Shown in pieces: positions 34,099 through 44,351 of a stretch of 64,000 bases of DNA. The notes below the pieces were generated by a model. That model ran no database searches, had not been told where the DNA came from, and saw only the letters and a program-made list of their open reading frames with translations. Numbering within the stretch: position 1 is the first letter of the stretch; each line of letters begins with the position of its first letter. Source of the stretch: Delphinus delphis (lineage: Eukaryota; Chordata; Mammalia; Artiodactyla; Delphinidae); the NCBI RefSeq assembly GCF_949987515.2, contig NC_082696.1, positions 33,708,431 through 33,772,430 on the forward strand, in the 5' to 3' direction. A program made the position numbers and the translations under genes.

Positions 34099-35263
34099 CT
34101 AAAAATAGCCATGAAGAAAATGGGGTTTATTTGGCTTTCTTCCTGTGTGCCCCTAAGTGTATCTCTGTGTTTTCTGTTTTGTTTTGTTTTGGTTGTTAGC
34201 TCCTTAAATACTGATAAGATCTGGGTGGTGGTGGAAAGTGTTAATTTTTAATGGAAACGCGTAAGCATTTCTTTAAATCCAGAATGCAAATATGGTCTCT
34301 AAAACATTGTTATTTGAAGTGAAGCAAATTATAACCATGGAGTAGATATAAAAAATCTGGACCTAGATTTAAAAAAACTAGCCAAGGAAGACTATCTGAC
34401 CAGGATTCATGTGGATTTTTTGCTTATTTCCCATCTTTTTTTCAGTCAGTTTAGCAGGCAGTTTTCCAATTGTGAAAATCGTAAAACCGAATGGTTCTCC
34501 ATCTGATTGTGTTACTGCTTCACAAATCAAGTGTCTTTTAATAATACTGTCTTGAAGTTAGTAAACATAGTGCCATTATTTTGCAACATGGGGCAAAATT
34601 ATTTTATTCATGAAAGATAAAATGTTAAATTAATAATGTTGTTTGACACATCCTTGAAATTGTCCTTGAGTTATAGTACTATAAAATACCTAACAATTTG
34701 TGCCATGTTTAAACTCAGATCTACTTTGCTATAGAACCCTGTAATAAGTCTCTGAAATTAATTTCTTCATAAAGTATATTACGACGGCACGGGTCAAATT
34801 TTCTGTATTTATCTATGTGGTAGAGAATGATATCTTAAAGAGAGGGAAAAAGACCTCAGAAAAGTCTCATTAAAACCTTCATGTATTGTTAAAAAAGTTC
34901 AGCTGTACAGAATCAAGTGTTTTTTTTGAAAAAAAACATGATTCTTTAAGAAGTTTAAGGTCATTGCATTGATTGGATAATAACAGAGAATCAAATGCAA
35001 TGTTGAGATACTTTGAACTTTTGAGTGATTTAAACTATTTAAGTCAAACATTCTTTCTCAATACTTTTGAACTCAGACTGGAGTTGGATTTATAAATTCG
35101 ATGTGTGGCTCATTTCCTAGAAGACTGTCCCTTAAAATAGACATTAATTCATTGCTAACGAGTTGTATTTGTTGTAATATTAATATTGATTGAAAGATCT
35201 CAGTGACGCACAGCTTCCAGAATTCTGATATGCACAAGAATCTCTAGAATTTAGGGTCTACAC
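34099..35263. other. Intronic sequence with one hairpin
   Basis: Unique AT-rich DNA with no repeat I can name apart from the inverted repeat at 34909-34945. Confidence 0.45.
34909..34945. repeat. T/A hairpin
   Basis: 'agaatcaagtgtttttttt' is followed, with almost no loop, by 'aaaaaaaacatgattct'. The arms pair fully except for two extra bases in the left arm. Confidence 0.85.
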
Positions 35264-35456
35264 CAGTGGTTTGTAAATGTCAGAGGGACTAAGAATCATT
35301 TGGTTTGCTTCTTAAAGATGCAGGTCGAAAGGATTCCACCACTCAGAGATGATGACTCACTAGATCCTCAGTAGAATTTAGAAATTCTCATTTATAGCAT
35401 TTATTTTGGATGTTTCAGATGCAAATTACTCAGGGACCCCACTGTGAGAAGTACTG
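35264..35456. repeat. MER5-type hAT element with both ends visible
   Basis: Terminal sequences 'cagtggtttgtaaatg' and '...gtgagaagtactg' are decayed inverted repeats. Inside, 'gactcactagatcctcagta' and 'tgcaaattactcagggaccc' fit MER5. Confidence 0.7.
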
Positions 35457-35599
35457 GTCTAGGTTATAGTGATGGTGGGCATAGATTTGATGGGAGAAAG
35501 AATGGATCCTTGAAGATGGAAAATGGACAAAGGCCAACATAGTGATAAAAAGGAAGAAGAAAGGTCCGGAGCCTGACATAGAAGGTGCATGTGTGGTGT

Positions 35600-35650
35600 G
35601 TCTGTGTGTACGTGTGTGTGTGTATGTGTACATGTGTATATATAGAGAGA
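35600..35650 (+). repeat. Imperfect (TG)n / (TA)n tract
   Basis: Mixed 'tgtgtgtgtatgtg' and 'tgtatatatag' units. Three overlapping reverse ORFs here (35430-35813) translate to Thr/His/Tyr-rich peptides and are explained by it. Confidence 0.9.
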
Positions 35651-35879
35651 GGCATTGGGGAAGGCCAAGAAATGAGCACTGAGTAACATCCATAATTATG
35701 AAATAAATTAAATAAAATGAACCCCAAAATGAGATAAGCCAATGAGCGTACAGTGAACTAAAAACTTTCACTGTTGTGAAGCCAAGGCATTTCAATGTCA
35801 AGAAGCAAGCCACACACCTGAAGAATGACCTTTGTGTCTAATAATTATCCTGCTTCAATGAAAAAGGCTCTGGTAGAGT

Positions 35880-36440
35880 TTCGGGTGAAGAAGCCATATT
35901 TCAGTGGGTTGATAAGTTAGTTGGAGTTTATAAAATACAGAAAGTAAGTAGAGAGTAGAAATTTGGATGAGAAGAGTATGTTTGGACAGTAGCCACAGGA
36001 TAATCATGATCCAGGGAAGGGTTTTAAAAATGAAAGGAACTACTTGAGTATATTTATAAAAGGCTAATGGAAAGGAGCAAATAGAAAGGAAATACTAAAG
36101 ATAACAGAAGAAATTGATGACAGATGAAATGAGATCCAGGAAAGCAAGTAGTCAAAGCATAGAGTTGGCCATGAAAAGGTGAGGTGAACTCACTGTCCAA
36201 CAATGATGGAAAGCAGGAACAATGTTGGGCATGCACAGAAATTTATAGCTTGATGAGAAGTTAAAGGAAGTGGTGTCTGATTTCTTTGATTTTTCTTGAT
36301 AAAGTTTGAGAGAAGAGGCTTACTGTGCATGTGAGGTTGATAAACAAGCAGTGCAAAGGAATCAGGGTTACAAGTTAGAGAGGAATTTCGATGATCAGCT
36401 GTGGGGTTTAAAGTAAATAAAGCACTGGCGCATCGGAGGT
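35880..36440 (-). repeat. L2-like fragment, antisense
   Basis: 'gaagggttttaaaaatgaaa', 'ggctaatggaaaggagcaaa', 'gacagatgaaatgagatcc' and 'ggaagtggtgtctgatttct' follow an antisense L2 upstream layout. Moderate divergence. Confidence 0.45.
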
Positions 36441-37129
36441 TTCTCTTAGGTGTAAAAGCAGAAAGTGAGGGGGGATTTTAAATTATGTTCCTTGGGAGAA
36501 ATCCTGCTTTTGTCCATGAATGATTAACTGCTGTAGGAGTTGTCCTCCTGAGCAAGAGTTTTCAGACATTGGACATCAGGCAATAGAGTATTGTAATCCC
36601 TGATAGAAGAGAAACAAATGAGATGATCCCTAAGATTGTCCTAGTTTAGCCTGGAGGTAGTTTCCAATCCTGGCATGGGGAGAAGACCCTAAACAGAATC
36701 CAGCACTTTCGTTGAGATCTCTCTTATCTCAGGAGACTTGAGGTCAGAGTTGGGGAGGCTGAAGCGGTGGGAATTTGTGGGAAACGGAAGTGTAGAGAAA
36801 GATGCACAGAGAGAGAGAGATAGCTCCAGATATTTGCAGAAGGATCCCTGCAAGTTGGCATATACATGAGTGAAACTCCGAGAGGCAGAATGAAGAATCA
36901 CTGGAAAGCAGTAGGACAGGTAATTCTCAGAATTCACCCAGAGCTCAGGCTTATTTGCATTTCCACCAGCCAGGATGGAGAGCCTTCATTACACACAGAG
37001 TATTAGGGAGAGTCCTCAGAATGATATTGCCTATTCAAGGGAGTAAATTGGCCTTATTTTAAAGGCTGCTCAAGACCCACTATAACAAAGCTTAAAACCA
37101 ACACTTCAGGGGATCATATCGAATCACAT
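36441..37129. other. Intronic sequence, perhaps 5' region of the following HAL1/L1
   Basis: A purine-rich stretch with no clear repeat call. It may be the 5' part of the element at 37130-37800. The reverse ORF at 36689-36937 has no known domain. Confidence 0.35.
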
Positions 37130-37800
37130 GTAAGAATGTGCGCCCGCACCTCCCCAAAAGCGCCATACTCTTTAAAGGGATACTACAAAATCTAGCACCA
37201 AATGTACAATCCACAATGTTTAGCATTCAATAAAAAAATTATCTTGCGCACAAAGAGGCGGGAAACTATGAACTATAACTAGTAGTCGGAAAAAATAATT
37301 AAAGAAACATACCCTGGAAAGACAGAGATGATGCCGTTTGCAAACAAAGATGTTAAACAGCTATTATATGCCTATGTGCCATATGCCCAAGAGACAAAGG
37401 AAAATGTGAGACGATAAGGAGGGAAATGGAAGATACAGAAACAAACTTCAAGGGATATTCCTATTGTTTTGAAGCCATAGCAATAGAAAGTATCAAAACT
37501 AAAGAAGAGAAAAAATACAGATGAACAGAGTCTCAGTGAGCTCAGAGTCTCGTCAAGCAGTCTAACATGTGTAATCGGGGTCCCACAGGACAAGAGAAGG
37601 AGAACAGAAAACTATTTGGAAAATAATGGCCCAATATTTTCCCAATTTGATGAAAACTAGAAACTCACAGATCCAAGAGGACAATGAATTCCAAGCAGAA
37701 TGAATGGAAATTAAACCACACTAAGGTACAATCACAGTGAAGTGACTGAATACCAGTGATAAAGAGAAAATTCTAAAAGCAGTCAGAGGAAAAAGGCATA
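37130..37800 (+). repeat. HAL1/L1 ORF1-region fragment
   Basis: Sense phrases of old L1 or half-L1 ORF1 follow in order: 'gacagagatgatgccgtttg', 'gttaaacagctattata', 'cataattggagtccca'-like 'gtgtaatcggggtcccacag', 'aaaataatggcccaatattt', 'aaactcacagatccaag' and 'ccagtgataaagagaaaatt'. Many frame breaks; no intact ORF1. Confidence 0.65.
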
Positions 37801-38809
37801 ACCCTACTCTCTGCCATGGGGAGAAGATATTCACAATAGAGCTGGACTTCACTTTCACCCTGGGGTGGGTTGAGACAGCCAGCAGCATTCAGAGCTAGGT
37901 GACTGGGTCCCACACAGAGGGGAATTTAGCAATGGCAGGATCTTCCACAGGGCATGTGGAACAGCATTTTTGGGGGATTAGGGGGAGAGGGAAGGGAGTC
38001 ATTGAGATTGAGTAGAACTATGAAAACTAATCCTCTGGTGTCTGAGGAGTATCAGGATTGTAATGAAGAGCCTCAATGTTCTTGACTTTGATTTGTGACA
38101 TTTTGATCTTAGAAATGGCTAAGAATCTCAGACAGTGACCAGTGTGGCCTCAGGACAGTGATGTGCTTTGCTACAACATTTGCACAGGGATGGCAGAAAT
38201 CTGTTTTCAGTTGTTCTTGTAAAATGTTGGTAGGAAGAAGAGAGCTTTCCTCTTAATATTGTGTATGAGTACAGAGTATTGGTGTATAAAGTCAGGAAGA
38301 ATGAGGACTACATTTGTTTTATTCAACTTTATATTCTCATGGCAAAGCACAGTGCCTGGCCCATAACGTGGGATTTAGTAAGATATTTAATGAACTTTTC
38401 CATGCGCTCTTAATTGGTGGCAATTCTTTAATACCAGAAACAAACTGAGATTTAAAAAAGTCTGCAACAAATCCCACATACTTACCAGCCAAGAACAATC
38501 AAAACGGCCTGAAGTTTTGTTAAATAACGGCATGGTAGAGCCTTTTGGAAGTATTATTTGCAGTCTACTTTCCTGAACTTTAAAGGGAAGATGATGCTTT
38601 CTGACCTATTTAGTGTGTATTATGAGCAATAATTATAAAATGTCATGTACTTTATAAAATGTTCTGTAAATGCATCTCTTCTATAAATATCATGCCGATT
38701 TTAAAAAATAGGTCATTGTGTTTTTGTCCTTCCAGACTCATATAAAATTGAGAAGAATCTTTAGGAGTCTTGTTGAAAAGTAGAAACATTCATTGTTACA
38801 TTCTATACC
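37801..38809. other. Intronic sequence, no recognised feature
   Basis: Unique or unrecognised sequence. No ORF of note. Confidence 0.4.
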
Positions 38810-39475
38810 ATTCATTGAGTGAACATTTTAAGCAGGGGCCACATGAGGCCAAGAGTTGGAGAAGGCAGAGTTTCTGTCCTTTCAGAATAAACACATGGGT
38901 CAGTATTGATGGCCACATCAGTATATGAAAAGTATCATGTGATTAGCTCAGGCTACGTTCTCTGACTGTGAAGCAGGGAGGCTGAGTATGGAGGTGCGCG
39001 TCTAATCAACATGATGTAGAAAAGATTTTAAGGATTTTAAAGAGGGATTTGAATGGTTAGAATTGACTCCTGGGAACAGGGAGTGGTATTTAAAAAGGTG
39101 TTTGGGCTTTTTCAATGAATTGGGAAAGTCCAAACTAATAGAATTTAGATTAGTTTTGAAACGGAGAACCAGAACATAACAGCCTGAATGGGGCCAGATT
39201 GTGAAGACCTGTGAATGCCAGGCTAACAAGTTTGAGCTGTATTCAGGAAAAAAATAGAGAACCACTCTGAAGGTTTACCTGTGATGAATATCTTCGGAGC
39301 CTTGCTTTAGGGAAATTTAAGTTTCTGCCATTTCTAGATCACAGGAGTCAGGAGTCAGGTGGACTTGTTAGTGGGCTCTTGTAGTAGTCTAGGTATAGTG
39401 TGCTAATGGCCTAAAGAGTGGAGTACAGCGTGAAAGAGAAGTGAAGGGTGGATATCAGAGGTATTGTTAGGAACT
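38810..39475 (-). repeat. L2 LINE fragment, antisense
   Basis: 'cattcattgagtgaacattt' at the left, then 'ggccagattgtgaagacctg', 'aatgccaggctaacaagttt' and 'gtagtagtctaggtatagtg' match the antisense L2 order. The reverse ORF at 39002-39265 lies in it. Confidence 0.6.
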
Positions 39476-41537
39476 GCTTATATTATACAACAAAATGAAT
39501 GGATTCTTAGATTGATGAGTTGCTGCTTTGCTACATCCTTCAAGGGCAGTTTAATTATTTCTGTAATTACTCTATTTTTCTAATAAATGCTACTGATTTT
39601 AATTTTAGTATAAATATGCATATTGCTTCTATTCATATTGTTTTTCAGTCTATATTCCTGTATCAGAAAATGATCATTTAGGAATGATTAATTTGTGGAG
39701 TAGAACATGGAAAATTATTTAACCTACTAGGCAATGTTTGTGAATTTATAATAATAAAATAATGATTTGCATATAAAACTACATGCTTTTAAAAATGCTT
39801 TCCCCCCACAAAAGCCATATTACAGATATGAGAAGGAAGAACTATCTTTTACGTGGTTACATAACTGTGAAACTCCTCTCATAAATCAAAAAGGTACTAA
39901 TTGTATTTTTAGCTCTCCTAAATAACTTTTACTCCTAGGTTAATATATATTTCTGACTCCTGTTTGCTGACTAGATTGGGCTGTACTTTAGGCCTTCTCC
40001 TTTTTGGTTCCCTGCCACCCTTGTCGTTTTCTAAACTGAGGGGGGGCACCCTTGGAGGAAATGGTCTGTGAAGGACGTTTGCACACTCAGGACTCTGTAG
40101 CCAGGGCAGGTAAGGAGGGAGCCTAGGGGTGAATGCAAGCTGGGTTCTGGCTGTACTTGCCTTCCAGGAGGAATGGGGCACGTTGTCCAGGGAAAGTGTG
40201 GCCTGTTTTAACCCCTTGTGGTGGGCTGGTTTGTTGCAATGCCCATGGAAGAAGCACCGGGCTTTGTTGTGTTTATCTGTAGGACTAATATACCCATATT
40301 TCTTATATTTAGTTTCCCCTCTAATCTCTTTCAGCAGTTATCTCATTCACTTTGGTCCCAACTGCCATTTCGTTTTACTCTCATAGCTATATTATTGCCT
40401 CTTTTTTCTTTTCTGGTATAGTAAATACATGATGTTTGTAAGCTTTTTTGGAAAAGAACTCAGTGCTTTCTGGAGGTATCTACTAATTAATCTTTACAGA
40501 ATCCCAATGAGGTAGATAGGGCTGGATAAGGGTATTCAGCACACAATTCACTAGACCATGCTATCTCTCTGTTATGACAGAGGATTATTATGTTAAAATG
40601 TTTATACATTGAGTACATAAATTTGTAGAGATTGATGTAAACCGAATCCTTTAGCAAAAACATGAACATGCTGTGGCATAAAATTGCAATTGTAAAGCAT
40701 GGTTTATCAACTTCTGGTGTTTAAAGAATTATTTCCTGTCCACACAGTGAACCTCTTTTGGATAGATTTGTTTCCTTTATCTTGTCTCTTTAGGGAGCGA
40801 GGGGAGGGGAGGTGGGGCAGTGAGCTACTGAACTGGGATTCCAGCAAGTGACAAACTCTGATTCTTGATAGCATGATTTAAAAATTACAGCAAGCTCCTC
40901 TGCCATGTGTGAGACTCACGTACATGTGTAGAATAGCTTAACTGACTTATATAATTCGTATTTCTGTCTTGATATACTGATAATATTTATTGAAACCAAG
41001 GCAGGTGTTTATGCTTTTATAGAGCTTGATGTGGCTCCTCTGGATTACCCTTTTTTCAAAGCAAAATCGTGCTAAAGACTTTCTGACTTAAGGCAGGAAG
41101 CTTCACTATGTTTCTTAATTAAAAGCAAGATGTAGTTCTAAGGTGCCTTAGTATTTCCCCCACTGTATCATGTGGATTCGCTGGGAAAATAGCAAATAAG
41201 TGATGTGGAGAGGGAGGGCTGGAAAGGGAGGTCTTCCTATCTCTTCCCTTCTCTTTTTGCTCAATTTATGCATGCTGCCTTTCTCTTCCCACTCTTGCAA
41301 CTGTTGAACAAGTAGGAAAGTACTGTTCTTAGATTCCCATTCTGTCTACACACACAAAGATAGCAGATTAATTCTGGTGGGGATTCTTGGGTGTATCAGA
41401 GGATCTTGGGGGCTGTAAGAAAATTGAGTCTGTGTGTAGATACATGGCTGCTACTCTGCACCTCTCTGTCTTCCACCAGGATTACAATAGAGAGGGATGT
41501 ATTGTGGGCTTGGAATCTGTAGGATGACAAGTGAAGA
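39476..41537. other. Intronic sequence, no recognised gene
   Basis: Mostly unique. The GC is higher at about 39960-40270, where frames on both strands (39918-40181 -, 40129-40386 +) have no known domain. A weak MIR-like patch lies near 40460-40560. Confidence 0.4.
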
Positions 41538-41550
41538 GAGAAGCTTTTTT

Positions 41551-41904
41551 TTTTTTAAATTTGTTTATTTAATTTATTTTTTTGGATGTATTGGGTCTTC
41601 ATTGCTGTGTGCGGGCTTTCTCTAGTTGTGGCGAGTGTGGGCTACTCTTCGTTGCGGTGTGCAGGCTTTTCATTGTGGTGGTTTCTCTTGTTGTGGAGCA
41701 CGGGCTCTAGGTTTGCGTACTTCAGTAGTTGTGGCACTCGGGCTCAGTAGTTGTGGCTCGCGGGCTCTGGAGCACAGGTTCTGTAGTTGAGGTGCACGGG
41801 CTTAGTTGCTCCGTGGCATGTGGGATCTTCCCGGACCAGGGCTCGAACCTGTGTCCCCTGCGTTGGCAGGCGGATTCTTAACCACTGCGCCACCAAGGAA
41901 GTCC
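41551..41904 (-). mobile_element. CHR-type SINE, long form
   Basis: It includes the repeated 'agtagttgtggc' block, with the tRNA-like head 'actgcgccaccaaggaagtc' at the right end. The flanks gagaagctttttt and gagaagttgtttt suggest an imperfect TSD at about 41538-41550 and 41905-41917. Small ORFs on both strands are by-products. Confidence 0.9.
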
Positions 41905-42914
41905 GAGAAGTTGTTTTAATGTGTAGGCATATGGGCTCCAGGTTGATGGGGAGGTGTTCTCTTATCACTGAGATTGAAGGGAAGTGCTCCTTCCTGGGAA
42001 GGACTTATGGGAAATAGGATTCCAATTTTACATAAGGCCCTGATTCTGGACCACTCAAGTGCCAGGCATGAGGGAGTTCCTGATGGTTTGTAAGAGGGAG
42101 AGTGGGGTAGTAAAAGTGAAATTAAAGGAAAACTAATTTATCAACCATTTAGCCTCAGAGAGCCTCCTGCTGGGCTCCTGAACTCCCTTTCACATGCATT
42201 TGGAGGGAATGTTTGGTGGGGGGCAGTGGGGTTTATCTTTCTTATATGTCTAAGGTACAGATTATTTCTGAATAGACAAAAGCTAAAGATTGTTTTCTTT
42301 GCCATTAGACCCTAAAGCTCAGTCCTCGCCTCCGGTCTTTGCCTTGTTTGAGAACCCCGGTCTGGACAGGCCCTGTTCTCCATTTACCCCACCCTAGCCC
42401 CAGCTGCCCCCCAGCTGCCTTGCCTTTGGATGGCCATTTGATCCGCTCTGCAGGCTTCTGCAGAGGGGATCCAGTTAGTGGGGTCAGCACCATGTCGAAC
42501 TATCATTTTGTGTTGATGTAGAGAAATAATTGCTGCTTTTGTGCTGTAAAATGTGACTGAATATTTGCAAATGTAGATTTCCTTTACCAGCTCTAATTCT
42601 CTCAAACGGTCAAAATATGAAATCATTATTACATAAAGTTTTTTCTTGAAAGCTTGATTTGCTTAAGGAACAAAGCATTTTTTTGAAAATAATTATTTAA
42701 GTAATTTGCTACAAAAAGTATGGAAAATAGATTTTGAAATTACTCTTAAGTCCTAAACATCGAAAGTAACTATGATGACTATATTAGCATTTTCTAGATT
42801 TTTCTAAATATGTTTCATAGTTGTGATCATAGTATAAGTAAGCTATCATATCCAGTTTAAAAATCTAGATGTTTGACTATAATAAGGTTTTCCCACCTCA
42901 TTTTGACATTTTTT
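41905..42914. other. Intronic sequence, no recognised gene
   Basis: Mostly unique. GC rises at 42310-42480 ('cccagctgccccccagctgc'), with overlapping frames on both strands that show no known domain. Confidence 0.4.
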
Positions 42915-42929
42915 TGTGATTATAATTTT

Positions 42930-43129
42930 TTTTGTGTGTGGTACGCGGGCCTCTCACTGCTGTGGCCTCTCCCGTTGCGGAGCACAGGCTCTGGACACGC
43001 AGGCTCAGCGGCCATGGCTCACGGGCCCAGCCGCTCCGCGGCGTGTGGGATCTTCCCGGACCGGGGCACGAACCCGTGTCCCCTGCACTGGCAGACGGCC
43101 TCTCAAACACTGCGCCACCAGGGAAGCCC
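42930..43129 (-). mobile_element. CHR-type SINE, short form
   Basis: Short T/G-rich tail, GC-rich body and tRNA-like head ending 'gccaccagggaagccc'. A perfect 15-bp TSD, tgtgattataatttt, is at 42915-42929 and 43130-43144. All four ORFs here are by-products of the SINE. Confidence 0.95.
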
Positions 43130-43144
43130 TGTGATTATAATTTT

Positions 43145-43735
43145 AAGACTGGAAATAATACTCCAGAAAAATGTTATAGTTGACTTAGTAATTCAGTTGA
43201 TTTTATAATTCTTCTCAAATTTTGCATATACATTTTTTATTTTACCATATTTTATATTATTTCTTTACACCTTAATTCCCTCAGGATGACATTTGACCTC
43301 AAAAACGGTGACTCATGAGCTATATTATTGTTAAATTGCTTTCTAAAAATATTGTGTCACCAAAAGTTATTTTTTAAACATATGTTTTATTAGGTAGTAT
43401 TATTTTCTTCTTTGATGAAATTTCCTGATAGTACATTCACAAAGAGGAGAAGGACAGTGACAATTGTATGGCCACTAAGGTCATATATAAATATATTTTA
43501 AAATGTTTTCACTGAAACTGAGAAGCTACTAAGCACCTATCACCACAATGGGTTCCAGGCCCCTAGGGATGAATCTGCAGAGCCCTGCCCCTAATCCTGC
43601 AAGCCCAGAGGGACACTGGCTAGAGCAGACTGATTTAAGAGATGGATATGAGGTTGTTTTGTTTTTAAGCCTTGATATTTATCATAGATACATGATTTTT
43701 AAAAAGTTACTGCTACTAATAAAGGTAATCATCAA
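43145..43735. other. Intronic sequence, no recognised feature
   Basis: Unique AT-rich DNA. The + frame from 43548 runs into the simple repeat and is not a gene. Confidence 0.4.
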
Positions 43736-43738
43736 AAG

Positions 43739-43876
43739 CTTTTCTCTCTCTTTCTCATTGTTTCTCTATCTCTGTGTCTCTATGTCTGTGTCTGTCTGTC
43801 TTTCTGTCTCTGTCTCTCTGTTTCTATGTCTCCTTGTCTGTATGTCTCTGACTCTCTCTCTCTCTGGGTCTCTTCT
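43739..43876 (+). repeat. Pyrimidine/TG-rich simple repeat (TCTG/TCTC type)
   Basis: About 140 bp of mixed 'tctctgtctg' units with few other bases. It translates to a Ser/Leu/Val/Cys-rich run that makes a 113-codon artefact frame. Confidence 0.92.
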
Positions 43877-43987
43877 AGTAAGTCAGTAATTAACAAACCC
43901 TTTACTGCCCGATCATGGGCTTTTCCAGACTGCTGGTAACTATAATTTACAAATTTGCTGGTAGTGAGATGCTTAGAAATGACTTGG

Positions 43988-44338
43988 TGGCGCTGTGGTT
44001 AAGAATCCGCCTGCCAATGCAGGGGACACAGGTTCGAGCCCTGGTCGGGGAAGATCCCACATGCCGTGGAGCAGCTAAGCCCGTGTGCCACAACTACTGA
44101 GTCTGCACTCTAGAGCCCGCGAGCCACAACTACTGAGCCCACGTGCCACAGCTACTGAAGCCCGTGTGCCTGGAGCCTGTGCTCTGCAACAAGAGAAGCC
44201 ATTGCAATGAGAAGCCCATGCACCGCAACAAAGAGTAGCTCGCCACAGCTAGAGAAAGCCCATGTGCAGCAATGAAGACCCAACGCGGCCAAAAAAATAA
44301 ATAAATAAATAAATAAATAATTTAAAAAAAAAGAAAAA
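43988..44338 (+). mobile_element. CHR-type SINE, long form, sense
   Basis: The head 'tggcgctgtggttaagaatc' has lost the usual leading 'ggcttccc'. The B-box-like 'ggttcgagccc' is intact. The repeated 'ccacaactactgag' block is present, and the tail is (AAAT)n then A-rich. The TSD agaaatgacttgg is at 43975-43987 and 44339-44351, 13 of 13. Confidence 0.93.
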
Positions 44339-44351
44339 AGAAATGACTTGG

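Noticed and set aside
35430..35813. Three overlapping reverse ORFs of 76-127 codons
   Set aside because: They run through a (TG)n-like tract, giving Thr/His/Tyr runs, and into old repeats. No domain.
37130..37800. Functional retroelement protein gene
   Set aside because: L1/HAL1 ORF1 phrases are recognisable only as scraps, with many frame breaks.
43548..43889. 113-codon ORF rich in Ser, Leu, Val and Cys
   Set aside because: Most of it translates a TC/TG simple repeat.
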